A DNA stretch of 64,000 nucleotides from Prorocentrum cordatum (Eukaryota; Sar; Dinophyceae; Prorocentrales; Prorocentraceae): contig CAUYUJ010016904.1 of the NCBI GenBank assembly GCA_963575745.1, positions 772,085-836,084 of the forward strand, in the 5' to 3' direction. Below, in pieces: positions 11,501 through 23,475 of this stretch (position 1 is its first letter; every line of letters begins with the position of its first letter). The notes beneath the pieces were generated by a model. That model made no database searches. It was not told the DNA's origin and saw only the letters and a list, made by a program, of their open reading frames with translations. The position numbers and the translations under genes were made by a program.

Positions 11501-11942
11501 AGGAGGAGGACGAGGAGGAGGGGGGGGGGGAGGATATACTGGGGAGAAGATACGGAGGAATATGAGTTCTGGTGGAAACGCTGCAGGTCGGAGGGGGAGG
11601 GGGCTGGGGGAAGACGGGGGGCAGGTCAAGGAGGTGGAGGAAGATGAGGAAGAGACACGCGAGGAGGGGGAGGAGGAGGAGGAGGAGGAGGAGGAGGAGG
11701 AGGAATAATAATACTACTTGTAAATTCGACGACATCGGAAGAATGAGGAGCCCGAGGGGAAACGCTGCAGGTCGGAGGGGGAGGGGGCTGGGGGAAGACG
11801 GGGGGCAGGTCAAGGAGGTGGAGGAAGATGAGGAAGAGACACGCGAGGAGGGGGAGGAGGAGGAGGAGGAGGAGGAGGAGGAGGAGGAATAATAATACTA
11901 CTTGTAAATTCGACGACATCGGAAGAATGAGGAGCCCGAGGG
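11501..11942. repeat. 184-bp direct duplication containing a GGA tract
   Basis: GAAACGCTGCAGGTCGG occurs at 11575 and again at 11759. The units stay nearly identical through a GGA tract, AATAATAATACTACTTG and CGACATCGGAAGAATG. The near identity implies a recent duplication or an assembly echo next to the gap. Confidence 0.9.
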
Positions 11943-13640
11943 CAAAGAAAGACACGGTTCAACACTTGGACGGGGGGGGCCAGCGAACGCGTCGGCGAAC
12001 GCGCGGCGCTTGGCGTCTGCAGCTAGCCCCGTGGATGTCGGCGTTAAATTCAATCGTCTCTGGGCGCGTGAAGCGACCTAAGAAGCTTAAGTAGTCCGCA
12101 GTGCAATTGGAAAGTTTGATCGCCCAGACGGGGCGAAAGCAGACCGTGCCCTCGCAGGTCCCATGGGGGCTCCGTGGGGGCCAGGTCGACTCGTGCAGCT
12201 GCGCCTCGCCGGTCGCACCTGCGCATCTGACCTCCGATCCCCCCTTCCCCCATCCGCCCCCCCCCCACCGCCCTCCCCCCGCAAATGCTCGTCGCCCCCA
12301 TCCGCCGCCGCTTCCCCCTCGCCCCCCCCGCGCCCCCAGCCCCCCCCCCCCCCCCCTTTGCCAGTGGAGGCGTGGGGGCGGGGTGGGAGGGGGGGGGGGG
12401 GGCGCGCGGGGCCCCTGGCCTAGGCGCCCAGGGGCACTCGGAAGAATGCGAAACGTGGCGCTTGCTAGTTTAATGCGCCTGGTCCGATGCTGCTTCGCTT
12501 CGATGGTTCGCGAGATTTTACCTCGCGAGCGGTTTCCCTGATCGAACTTCCCTCGGGCCGTGGCGGACGCGATCGCCGTCGAGTCGAGCCCTGAGACGAG
12601 GCCTGTGTCGAGCGCGCCTGCAGCTGACCATGCCGCCGCTGATCCCGAGCAAGCGGCGCGCGCCGAAGGGGGTCGAGCACGCCGGCGAGCCCGATGAGAA
12701 AGTGAACCCCGGGGGGGGCGGCGCGGGGCCGAAGGGGGGCGAGGGGGGGGGGGGCGACCGAGGAGAGGCCCCAGGAGCCGAACGAGAACAAGTCCCAGGA
12801 GCCCCAGGGCCCCGCCCCGCGACGCAGCCAGTGTCGCATGGCATCCCGAGGCCGATTTTGGAGGAGTCTTTGGCCGAAGCAGAAGCTGAGGTTGGGATGT
12901 CTTCTGAGTTGCAGTGGCCGCGCGATCTTCGACCAGACGCGTGGCCCGCGAGCTTCCACTTCACCGCCCCGAATGTTAACGACGCGACGCAGGCCCAGCA
13001 GCATGCCCGCCCCGTGGCAGGGACACCGACAGAGGCCACGGCGTCGGCCAAGACCACGCTGCCCGAGCTCGGCTTCGAGCTGGCGGCGCCGACGGCACTG
13101 CCCCCCCGAGCTCTTGGGATGCTCGGCGGGGCGCGCGCCGTTAGAACTCGGGGCCGTTCTGCGCCGCGGCATCGGCGCTATAGTTTCTTGAAATCCGACT
13201 TGCAACTTGCCATTGAATTCCAGGGGCCCTGGGAAGGGGGGGCTATCTGATGCGTGGCCACCCAATGCAATGCACATGCAGTTGTACATTGGACACTTAC
13301 AGCACGGGCAGCCGCGCGCGCGGGAGCCGTCGTGAGGTCGAGCCCCCATCGCCTCGAGCAGCGATCGGCATTTTGCTTTTTGTTCCAAGATGCTCCTGCT
13401 ACCATTGGAAAGTACGGAACTGACCCAATGTATCTATGTATCATATTGGACCTTCAGATTCCCCCAGGACCAGCGGAAAACAGCGAAAACCTGGCGTCAG
13501 CAATGGAGAGATGCTGGCCAGAAGTTGTTACATACGTAACTTGCTAGCTTTGAGAGCTCCATGTAGGATCGTGGCTCTGGTCTAGCCGTTGCGCGCCGTT
13601 ATTGTCGCGGCGCGGGCGTACTTGGAGATGATTGTGGAAA
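11943..13640. other. no recognisable gene; G and C homopolymers at 12240-12410
   Basis: GC-rich DNA. C runs (12240-12360) and G runs (12380-12400) are low-complexity. Overlapping open frames on both strands are composition-driven. I recognise no domain. Confidence 0.5.
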
Positions 13641-13647
13641 GTCTGCC

Positions 13648-15295
13648 ATGGCGCCTGGGAGGCCTTCTGGGAATTACCAGAATATGCTCGACAACATTTT
13701 GCCTGGCCCTGGGCCGTTGATTTGGATAAAAGTCTCCGGCGTGCACTTTCGAACCGAAGCGCGCGCTCAGCATGATATCCCTTTGTCTGCTGTTTGGGAA
13801 GTACTTCCAGATGAAGCTGAACAAAATCCAGAAATGATCGGGGCAGTGGGCGAAAGTCGATGGCCTGCGATTTACCAGCGGCGTGCAATTGTTCGGGATG
13901 CAACCGGCAAGGGCGCGGGCCCCGTGCCCCCCCTCGCTTTCTGCTCCGACGGCGTTCGATGCACGAGCGCGATCACTGGGCAGCCTCGAACGATATCAGG
14001 AGTGTGGTTAGTGAGCTTCCAGACCCAAAAACGCTATTGGATTGGGGGGGTGCCTTCGCGAGATACATGCCGCTGCGGACGCAGGGGGTGTTGCAGCTTG
14101 TTTCCAATTGTGAAATGTGCGCCGTGGATGCCGGGTCAATTGACGCGCGGCATGCCCCCCCCAATCAGCGCGATAATGCGCCCCATGGCCCTGCTGACCT
14201 GGCTGCGATCATCATCCAAGAGAAGGGGGTGCAGCCGGGGGTTCAGGCGCGTGTGATTTGGGCCAAGGGGGATCTCAAGGAGGTATATCATATGTTGGGG
14301 TTCCCTGACGTGCAATCGACTCATCCTCTGTGCCCTGGCTGCGTCGCCACTGGGAACTACATGCGTGATAAGTATGACGCGCGCAGCCTGCGCGAACGCC
14401 CGCGGGGGGCCAGTGGCCAAACCGACTACGACAGGGCCTGCCGAGGCCTCAGAATATCAAGGAGAATCGAGACTCGAGACCAAATGATCGAACATGTCAG
14501 GAACTGCAAGCTTTCGCCACTCGCGGGGAGAGGGTTCTGGGGGCAGACGATTCAGAAATAATGACCCTTTCCATGTAAGCAGAAACCTGGTGACAGACTC
14601 GAGCCGAGCTCCAGTATTTTGGGTGCGGCAGAACTAGAACGCTCCGCACTTCCAATCGACCTTACGTTCTGGAGGCCGAATCTTGGGCACACCAGTCAGC
14701 TACTGGACCCGATCGTTCACCGTTGCCTTACATTTTGTGATGAGACGGGGATAGCGGTTGATAACTTTGCCACCGATGTTGTGCACGCGTTGATGTTTGG
14801 ACCTGCGATGAGATTTGCGTCGGCACTGCTCTGGGGAGCGCTGCTTCAGAGTTCTTGGGGATTTACAGGTCGTGAGGAACAGGTTCTGGAGATTGGTTGC
14901 ACAAATCTTCGGGGTGACTTTTTCAAGTGGCAGAACGACGCGAGCGTATCCCCCAGGGGGAGGGTCCACGATCTTATTATGTCTATGCTTGGGAGCAGAA
15001 AAAGGTGCTAGGAATTCGATTGAACTTGCCCACGACGAGTGTCAGATGAGATTCCAGGCCGGGGAATCAGGGCCCGTGCTATTGTTCGCGGTTCATATCA
15101 TCGAACAATACGGCGGTGACGGGGGCCCCCTTCGCCGTCATGATCTTCGCCGCGCCGGTATAAGCCCACCGGAACACTTAGACAGGAATCGAGCAATACC
15201 ATTGCACCTTCGAGCGCAGACTGCAAAGAATTTCTGGGCCTGTTGCCGCGAGCGAATACGTTTAGCAAGCGAGCTGACATTGCATTGGTTTTGAA
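13648..15295 (+). pseudogene. decayed gene of an unrecognised family, probably mobile-element derived
   Basis: Protein-like sequence runs on the + strand but needs several frame changes. The first frame, from 13648, contains a CSDGVR motif and runs to about 14150. A second frame (to the stop at 14559) contains VIWAKGDLKEVYHMLGFPDV and a Cys pair HPLCPGC. A third, 14619-15009, contains LPIDLTFWRP and DNFATDVVHALMFGP. A fourth, to 15294, ends the similarity-like region. The Cys pair and the order of blocks remind me of unnamed multi-copy dinoflagellate proteins; this is memory of a style, not a search result. I cannot assign a reaction. The frame breaks and the absence of introns at the breaks argue for a dead copy. 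Confidence 0.5.
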
Positions 15296-15517
15296 GCAAC
15301 ACCTTCTTTGAGATGCCGTTCAGGGTGCAAGGGGCGCAACTGGGAGAGGGGGGGGGCTCGCAAACCAGCAGGGAAATCGCACAGCGCGAGGTTCGCATGG
15401 GGGATGGATGGGGAGGGGCAGCGATGAGGATGGATGGTCAAACTGGGATGAAGGCGAACGGCAAATAGATCAAGCCCGTCACAGCATTGAGTCAGGATTC
15501 GCATTTGGGAAGTCACT

Positions 15518-16430
15518 ATGCATGGCGTGACGGCGGGGTGCTCAAAGGCACCGAGGCGCGTGGGCCAGCTCCAGCAGCTAAAGGATACTGCTGGCCCAGG
15601 TGGGATGCCACCGCAGAGGTTCGAGAACGAGCTGTCCCAGATTGCGCGTGCTAGGCTTAGCTTCGATTCTCTGCTCTCCGACTTGCCTGCAGGTGTGTTG
15701 AATGCGCGTCTGGGCGAGGTGATGGCTTTGGTTGGCCACGTCGCGGAGAAGAGCACCACGGTTGCCCAGGGGATCGTCGGGCAGTACGTGCAGCGCGCCG
15801 ACTCGTCGGCGCAGAAGCTCAACGCAATGTTGACGTCCGAGGCGGTGACGGAATGGGTGGAAGAGTCCGCTAGAACAACGTCCGCTTCTAGCATGCGGAA
15901 GGTCTTCAACCACGCGCTCGTCAAGGTAACGGCTGAGCAGTTGACCAGCGCGGGGGGGCGGCTGGCTCAGGATAGAATCTCTGCCACATGCAACGCCGCG
16001 CCGTGTCGCGCGTTGGCTCCGCGGCCGCAATTCGACTGCCTGGCGCAGGCCAGACAGCCAGAGGGCGCCGCGAGGCCGATGGGCGACGCCGCGCTGCGGG
16101 CACTTGCAGCGAAGCCCTCCAGGACCTGAAGAGAGCCCGTTAGAAGGCCCACGCATTCGGGGTGACGCTCGGCAAGCAGCACGGCGAGGGCGGCACGCGC
16201 GTGTGGCCGACGCACTCATCGCGAACACGTTGGGGGCCAACTCCATCATCCTGAACGGCAGGGCGCAGGAGTTGAAATGGTCTGCGATGCGCTCGAAGTG
16301 CTTGGCTGCCAGAGGGTCTTCAAGGCGAACTCCACCCTGCCGCAGAGCTTGCGCATCGTCGCGAAGGAGATGTACCAGAACGGCTTGGAGCTCAAGTTCC
16401 AGGCGGTAGTTCTGCTCTCAGGGCTCTTTT
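15518..16430 (+). pseudogene. hypothetical helical protein, decayed at its 3' end
   Basis: The frame from 15518 (203 codons to the stop at 16127) has the balanced composition of a real protein over its first 150 residues. It contains FENELSQIARARLSFDSLL, VAEKSTTVAQGIVGQYVQ and EAVTEWVEESA, which look like amphipathic helices. After about 15960 the composition degrades. Protein-like sequence continues in other frames, including VADALIANTLGANSIIL near 16205 and VFKANSTLPQSLRIVAKEM near 16317. An in-frame TAG interrupts one of these near 16140. I do not recognise the family. It may belong to the same dead element as the block at 13.6-15.3 kb or be independent. Confidence 0.4.
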
Positions 16431-18839
16431 TTGGGGGGGCGACTCCGAGCCCAGGCGTCGCCCGAGTTTCTCGGCGGCTCTCGCGTGGCCCAACGTAGCA
16501 GATTATATATCCCGTAGCAGTCCTGCGTTGGACGCAGCGGCACCAAAATGCGTTCTCATGTGTGCGCGTTCGACGTTTATCTTCGCGATGTGCATGTCTG
16601 GTACCTGCGCCGTGGGTTCGGAGTCGCCGCTGGCCGCCCGGCCCGCGCAGAGGGCGCGGGCGCGTTGAGGCGGGGCAGGCGCTGCGCGGGGGAGGCTCGC
16701 CACAGCGCATCCGGGGAGACAGTGCCATCGCCATTGGAGCGCTGCTTGCCGCCGCTACCGCCGCCATCGCGAATCTGATTGCCCATGCGCATTCTTGGGG
16801 GGCCATCCGAGGGTTCGACGTGGACGGGCGCGATTTCCGGTTGTCCTTCATGTGCGTTTCCTCTTCCCTTCATTTCCGCATTCCATCTCGGGCCCTCGCG
16901 GGCCCCCCCCCCAGCCATCCTCGCGAATGTTGCGCCGACGTTTCGTGGAAGCGGCGCCGCGTCCGATTGCGCGCGCCAGTCTGTTTGCAGGGGGAGGGGG
17001 GGGGGGCGTCGCGGGAACGGCCCAATCGGGCGTCTCCCGCGCGGGTGGGCGTTTGGGCGGGGGGTGGGTGGGTGGTGGTGGTGGTGGTGGTGGGGGGGGT
17101 GGGGGGGGGGCAGGGCGCGCGGCTGCCGCCCGAGAGCGTTTCGCTCAGAGATGGCGCGCGCGTAGCGGTATAGAGCGCGCGTTCTACCACTTCCGAAATG
17201 TCGTCGCGGACTCACTGTGCTACGCCATGAAATTTAGCACGCCCGCGCCTTGCTCGACGAGAGCGCTCTCTCGCGCGCGCGACGTGCGCACCATTTTTGC
17301 TAATGCAAAGCGCATCAAAACATAGTCAACGCAGATCTTAAACAGTTCTCGGCGCGCGCGCAAGTTCTAAGAGAGTTCTGCAGGGGCGCTTTTCGGTGTA
17401 TGCCCTCATCCCAGAGTCTAGCTGGATCACGATATTATACCGTTCGGGGCCCCTTCGGCGCCTCTGCCCCCGCCTCTGGCCCCAGGGCGCCAGGCGCGAC
17501 GGAGGCGTTTAATTGCCGCGGCCTCCCCTTCGCCGCTGCCCCCCCGCCCAGCGGCCCCCCCCCCCCCGCGCAAAGGCGCCGCCCGGGCTCCTCTCCCACC
17601 TGCCGCGCGGCGGGCGCGGGCCGACACCTCTGGTCGCCTGCCCTCTCGCCGCCCCGGCCCATCCGCCCGCCGCGGCCTCGGCTTGCGGCGGCCTCCTGTG
17701 CCCGCCTGGGGTCTGCCAGCCTCTCGGTTCGCCCCCAACTGCGCTGCGCGGGTGGCTTTCCCGATGCTTCCCGAGCGGGATCCGACGCGCTTTCGGATGG
17801 ACTCCTCCAGGCTGTGCTTCGGGACTGTCGATTCCCAGGATCGACCCCAGCCTGGCGGGCGCGCGCCCGCCTGCATACCCCGCCTCGTGGAACAGGACCT
17901 CGACGCCAGTCTCTGGCGGTGTCGGGCGATCCGAACTCCGATCCGTCGAGCGCTTGCATGCGGGTTGGTTGGCGATTGGCGGTGCGACGACGGCGCCCGT
18001 TACCCACGAGACGGTATGTCCGTTGGTCATTGGCACCTGTTTCCGTTGTGCGCCTACACCACGCGTTGGCCGATGAGTGCGCCAGTTGCGCGGGTTTGCT
18101 ACGGCGCTGGTGCTTGCCCCCCGGCCCACCCCCCGCAGCGCACTCGAGCCTTGGGCAGGTTGCAGTGGCGCACTGCCCTCCCACTTGCTGCTGACGCGGC
18201 GCCGCCGTGTTTCGCAGTGGCATGCTCTTGGTATCGTTCAACCTGAATCCCCCCCCCGCCATTCTGGCGATGCGCACCGGCTGGCGGCTCCCCCCCAGGC
18301 GAAGGCGCACCTATTCTGAGCGGCAGCGAGGCCGGCCTCCTGTTCGTCCCTCCCTCCGCTGTTCTCTCGTCGTCCCTCTCCTCCCTTCCGCTTGCGCAAT
18401 TTAGGCCGTAGCTTGGTTGCTACGACTGTCGGACGGCGTTCGGCATTTCCGATGCGCTCGCGATCAGCAAAGTGTCCCCACCAACGTCCACCAGCCCATT
18501 TGGGAGCTAGTGTCGCGCCCCCTTTTTTCGGAAGGCCCGTCGCATTGCGCGAGGGCCCTTCGACCGTTCTGGAGGTTTTTCGCCTCGAGTGCAGGGGAGC
18601 AGGATCTGTGAGGAGACCATGTCCCCCAAACGGAGTTTGCACTGAGGGATTCTCGCTCGCGTCCTGAGCGGTTGGCATGCGGCTCTGGGCTTTCGGCCTG
18701 GTTGCCCCGCCCGTCGCCGCCTCGTCGCCGCCTCGTGCGCTGGCAATTGTCAGTGGATTGCCTTCGGCCCGCGCCTCCACCGCGCCGGGTCCCGCGCCTG
18801 GGCTGAGGCGAGAGGCGTAGCCGGAACATGGCCAGGATC
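16431..18839. other. no recognisable gene
   Basis: Very GC-rich. 17055-17115 is a GGT/GGGG low-complexity patch and 17550-17570 a short C run. Many overlapping open frames exist on both strands, none with a recognisable domain. Confidence 0.5.
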
Positions 18840-19700
18840 TAAGGGGCTGGAGTTTGTACCCGCCGCCTTGGGCACCAATCTCCCAGGACCCCCCGGGGCC
18901 GGTGGATATGGCTATCCTTGGGCCCGCTTGGGCCCCGAATGTATCCGTGTCCGCTGTCCCCTGGGGTCCTGGAACATCGCCCCCCCAGGTTGTGGACCTG
19001 TGCACATTCTGGCTTCGGAGGCATCACTTAGGATATGGGCCGCTTGCAGCCCCCTTGAGGACGTGTGTGGGGGGGAAGGGGGCTCTTGGGGGCCCTGGGG
19101 GGTCTTGGGTCCATCTTGTAAGGCAGACTTCAGCAGTCTTGCGGTGGCGCGCTTTTGGGGCCCTTCCTAGAGCCGTCGTAGTGGCTTCGTGGGCCCATCT
19201 TGGTAGTTTTGGACCTTGCAACGCAATACAAGTGGCAGGACAAAGCGAAGCAGGTATCCCAGATGGCGCCAGATGTGTCAAGGTGGCCAAAGGTGGTCTC
19301 GAGCATGGCTCCAAGAAGCCCCATGACGGGCCAGAGACGGCTCTGAGGCGGGCCCAGACGTTTGGATGTTCCCGAGAAGGCAAGATCACAGTGTGCTGCT
19401 CTTGAATAATCTCACATTGGCTGAGTGGTTTGGGCGTCCTCGCTTTTTTGCCGCTCCCGCTGGGCCTCAGATGCTTCGGGATGGCCCCGATAGTGTCCCA
19501 AGAGTGTTTTCAGGGGGACCGAAGAGGGCCACAACAGTGCCCAAGAGGATCCCGACAGGCGTTCGAAGCCCTCAAAATCTCAAACCCGAGGCTCGGCAGC
19601 AGTGTCCTGAAGGATCCACGAGGGCTCCAAAAAGACTCCAAGCGCTCCCAAAAGAGTCCCGAGATGGCTCCAAGGGTTTCCAGAATCCTCGAGTCCGTGC
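18840..19700. repeat. CTTGGG-rich dispersed repeat, both orientations
   Basis: 18890-19220 carries CTTGGG/GGGCCCTGG words on the + strand. From about 19490 to 19680 the complementary form (CCCAAGAG, CTCCAAG) dominates. The orientation therefore flips between about 19.2 and 19.5 kb. It is the tail module of the composite repeat described at 10640. Confidence 0.55.
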
Positions 19701-20451
19701 CCAGCTCGACGAGGCCTCTTTTGCCCAGGGGAGGCACGTCGAGCCCACAGGCGATGGAAGAAGTGCTGCGGAGCGGGGGGCAGTCGGCACACCAAACAAG
19801 AAATCGGCCTACCAGTGGGTGCCCCACAGCGATTTCTCATCCTCCAATGGTCCCCGTGCTTTCTCGGAAGGCCCCGCCTTCTTCGAAGGCCGTCCCCCTG
19901 GCGCCACCTCATCGCGCGCGCCGCCTACAGGAATTGGGAAGATTGGGGACAGCAGCCCAGTGAGAGAACCCTAGGCCTCAGGCCCCAGGCCGCCCCAGAG
20001 GACACGCTGCCACCCATGGCAAGCGCGGCAGCCGACTGCTGAGTATAGTTGGCACGAGGGTTATTAGAGCGACCCTGGCTTTGGAGGAGGACCCTTCTGC
20101 TCTTCGTGCTTGGGCCCTCCACTTCTGACCTGCTCTTCGTTCTGGGGTATGTCCATGGGGCCGTGGGCCCTCGGCGAAGGGGCTCATATTCTTGACCCAC
20201 GTCAGTGTGGCCATGATTCGACTGCGCAGAGCGAGAGGGTCCGTCACGCTCTCGCAGACTACCCCGCGTCCCAGCCTATGTTGCAAGATGGAGAGTAGGC
20301 GCAGTAGCAGGAGAGATTGCATGTTGGGACTCAGCCGTGTGGTTTTGACATCTCTTCACTCGGAAGTATTTCTTGACAGCCCTCTCAGATTGTTGTCGCG
20401 TGGGCCTTGTGAGAGACTAGAGATGCAACACACAAAAAAAAAGCTAACCAG
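19701..20451. other. no recognisable gene; upstream intron sequence of the PAS gene
   Basis: It contains no PAS-like sequence. It ends with an A-rich stretch and ACCAG, the proposed 3' splice site of the first visible exon, so the gene must continue upstream of this window or of this region. Confidence 0.5.
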
Positions 20452-21439
20452 TGGAAAGCGGATCGAGATATTGTTCAACGCAATTCCGTCTCATGATTCC
20501 AATAGCAATGTAATCGGGGTGATGGGCATTGGACAAGAGATTACATATCTACGTGAGGCCATGAACGAATCCAGCCGGGCTGCAGACGACCTGATGCGTG
20601 TCCTAGATACAGCTTACGCGCCGGTCTTCGGGATTAATATAGATGGACTAGTCACGGAATGGAATCAGCAGGCGGCTGTCACGACTGGTTGGGACGCATC
20701 GTATGCCATTGGCAAGCCACTAGTAAGCAGTTTTATTTCGGTGGGCTGCAGGGCAGAAGTCGATAAGATACTGTCCATGGCACTCGCAGGCCATGAAACG
20801 GCAGATTTCGATGTCCTTCTCAGTACAAAAGATGGTCGCAGGCGCGAACTCAGGCTTAATGCGACTGCCAGACGTGGTGTCGATCATGATATTGTTGGTG
20901 TGATCTGTGTCGGCCAAGACATCACAGAGCTTCACGGCATCAGTGCGCAGAACGAACGCTTGGCTGCGGCCCTCCAGCGTCTCATCGATACAGCGAATGC
21001 GCCCATCTTCGGCGTTGACGAGAAGCTTAATGTAAACGAGTGGAATGCCAAAATTGCTGAGATCACAGGGGTCGAGAAAGAGAAGGCAATAGGTCGACCA
21101 TTGGTTCGGGAGTTTATCACCCCCGAGCATCAAGACAGAGTCCGGGCCGTCCTCAGAGAGGCGCTCAACGGAACGGAGCTGGCAAGTTTCGAGTTCCCCT
21201 TGTGCACGAAAGACGGAGCGCGCACTGCTATAGTGTTCAATGTTGCCACGAGGCGTGACGAAAATGGGATTGCGATCGGCGTCTTCGGCGTAGGTCAAGA
21301 CATCACCAAATTGCAACAGGCGTTGATTGGGCAGGCTTGCATCGCAGACGACTTGACACGTGTAATTGAAACAGCAAACGCTCCAATTTTGGGCGTTGAC
21401 ACCGTGGGGCGCGTGACAGAATGGAACCAAAAGGCTGCG
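20452..21439 (+). CDS. multi-PAS gene, exon 1 of window
   Basis: About 329 codons. It begins in the middle of a subtype-A PAC motif: GKRIEILFNAI, then VIGVMGIGQEIT. The likely 3' splice site is ACCAG|TGGAAAG, leaving T to complete an Asp codon (KDG-KR), so the exon starts in phase 2. Then follow a complete B module (from about 20591; this copy is diverged, DVLLSTKDGRRREL), a complete A module (from about 20972; IGRPLVREFITPEHQ, FEFPLCTKDGA, GVFGVGQDIT), and the first 30 residues of another B module (ETANAPILGVD, WNQKAA). PAS similarity stops at about 21439. The exact donor is unresolved: AAG|GC at 21450 and GC|GA at 21438 are both possible. The frame is open and free of stops. Confidence 0.8.
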
Positions 21440-22308
21440 ATCATCTTAAAGGCTTTGCCGTCTGCCGCCAGTTGTCCGATGGGTTCGTAGCTGGAGGGCA
21501 GGACTGTAAACGTTTGTGGGCCTCGTTGGGCAATACTCCTATCAGAAATCTTAAGAAGAATCAGCGTTCATGGACTCCAGGTTTCGGTAAAGAAATCAAG
21601 ACTCTGGACCGGAAACTGGACGTAATCGTGTGTCTGTTTTGTGGAACGTTCGTAGATCTTGGCCCGGAAGTGAAGTCTACTTGAGGAAATAAAAACATGC
21701 AGTTCTAAGAAAGGGTGCATCGGGACATTTTGGTGACACCGTGGACTAACATTGGGCAAGTTTCGGGCCATCTTGGGGCCTCTTGGGGGCCACAGTGGGG
21801 CCACTCGGGCGGGATAATCTAGGACTTTCTAAAGGCAGTCGTGTGTCCATCTGGGGGCCGCTGGAGGCGTCTTGAAACATGATTGGGACCTCCTGGGCGC
21901 ATAACAGACGGCATACCAAAATCACCGAAACTTCGTACGTTTCTTTATTGCTTGAGCTCCCAAAATCCCATCTTGGCGGCCACTCTGGAGGTCCTGGGGG
22001 CCCTGGGTGACGCTGCGAGGCCTTGGGAAGCCTTGTATTGGAGGCCCTGGTGGCACGGGCCTTGATAAGAGCTGGGAAAGCATCATCCACGTGTGCCACA
22101 ACCCTTCGAGAGGGGCCAGGGCGAGCTTGAGGAAACAACCCCAGCGAGCGGTATGAAAACCTTTGCCGGGCCACAGGGTGCCGCGCATTTAGCAGCGATT
22201 GCATTCCAAGTTCTTCAAATGAAATCGGCCAGGCGTCTTCGTTTGTTGGGACGACTGCGCAACAGACGTTCGTAGCATCTACGCAGCTTGGCGGTCTCGC
22301 AAGGGAGC
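21440..22308 (+). other. proposed intron between PAS exons 1 and 2
   Basis: About 0.87 kb without PAS similarity, interrupting a B module between WNQKAA and SGYCKADVLGK. It contains CTTGGGG-type repeat (21720-22060). I could not find a donor/acceptor pair that restores the module without one or two extra residues. A short unseen exon or a diverged junction is possible. Confidence 0.6.
21720..22060. repeat. CTTGGGG-rich dispersed repeat fragment
   Basis: Recurrent CATCTTGGGGCC, CTCTTGGGGGCC and CCTGGG words, as in the tail of the composite repeat at 10640. Confidence 0.55.
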
Positions 22309-23475
22309 ATGCGGTTTTCAGGATATTGCAAAGCAGATGTGCTTGGTAAGTCGTTTGTGCAAACTTTCATTTCTATGGAATTCAGGAGTGACGTGGACGA
22401 GGTACTCACAAGAGCTCTGGATGGAAAGGACACTGCCAATTACACTTTCCCTATATTCAGTAAGGATGGACATCAACGGCAGATTTGCCTTAATGCCACT
22501 GCCCGCCGAGGACAAAGTGGTGAGGTCATTGGTGTTATTGGCGTTGGTCAGGACATCACCGAACTCAGCCAGACCAGTGCTCAGCACCAGCGTCTCGCTG
22601 AAGATTGGCAGAGGCTCATCGAGACGGCCAACGCTCCCATTCTTGGAGTCGGTACCGATGGGAACGTCAGCGAATGGAACGCGAAAATGGCGGAACTCAC
22701 GGGGTCCCCGAAAGAAGATGTGATTGGCCTTCCGTTTGTGCGAGAGTTCATCCCGTCCGCACATCAAGATCGGGTTCAAAGTGTATTGACCAAGGCTACC
22801 CGCGAAGAGGAGACTGCCAATTTCGAGTGTCCGCTTTGTACGAAAGACGGGGCACGTATCGACTTGATGCTTAATGCCACTATGAGGCGGGATGAGTCTG
22901 GTGAAGTGATCGGCGTCTTTGGCGTCGGCCAAGATATCACCAACTTGCGCGAGGCCTTGACGGAGAATTCCCGTATTGCTGATGATCTGATGCGACTAAT
23001 AGACACAGCTAACGCACCCATTTTTGGAGTTGACACTGATGGGTGTGTAACAGAATGGAACCAGAAGGCAGCAGAGATTTCGGGGTTCTGCAAAGAGGAG
23101 TCTTTGGGAAAGCGTTTCGTGGAAACTTTCATTTCCAATCAGTGCATGAGTGATGTTGATGCCGTATTTAAATTAGCGTTCATCGGAACCAACACTGCCA
23201 ACTACACGTTCACCCTCTTCACGAAAGACGGCCGCAGACGAGAGATATGTCTTAATGCGACAGCTCGCCGAGGGCCAGCCGGCGACATCACGGGCGTTAT
23301 CAGCGTCGGGCAGGACATAACAGATTTCAACCTCATCAGTGCGCAGAATGAGCGATTGGCTGCAGATTGGCAACGGCTTATTGAGACAGCCAATGCGCCT
23401 ATCTTTGGCGTCGATATCAGTGGGAACGTGATCGAGTGGAACCGGAAGGCTGCTGAGATCTCAGGCTATTCCAAG
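22309..23475 (+). CDS. multi-PAS gene, exon 2 of window
   Basis: About 389 codons. It completes a B module (SGYCKADVLGKSFVQTFIS, YTFPIFSKDG, NATARRG, GVIGVGQDITEL). A full A module follows (SPKEDVIGLPFVREFIP, FECPLCTKDGARIDLML, GVFGVGQDITNL, then NSRIADDL), then a full B module (WNQKAAEISGFCKEESLGK, FVETFIS, FTLFTKDGRRREI, GVISVGQDIT). It ends inside the next A module at AEISGYSK (23475). The donor is AAG|GAGACC, a GA-type donor; joining to exon 3 reads SGYSK-EETIGRHLVREF, exactly as expected for an A module. The start is approximate: ATG at 22309 is only the first in-frame codon before similarity, and TTTTCAG|GA at 22321 is an alternative acceptor. Confidence 0.88.

Noticed and set aside
20720-23393. 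Antisense frames of 60-236 codons across the PAS exons
   Set aside because: The + strand frame carries the conserved PAS/PAC motifs; the antisense frames are shadows.
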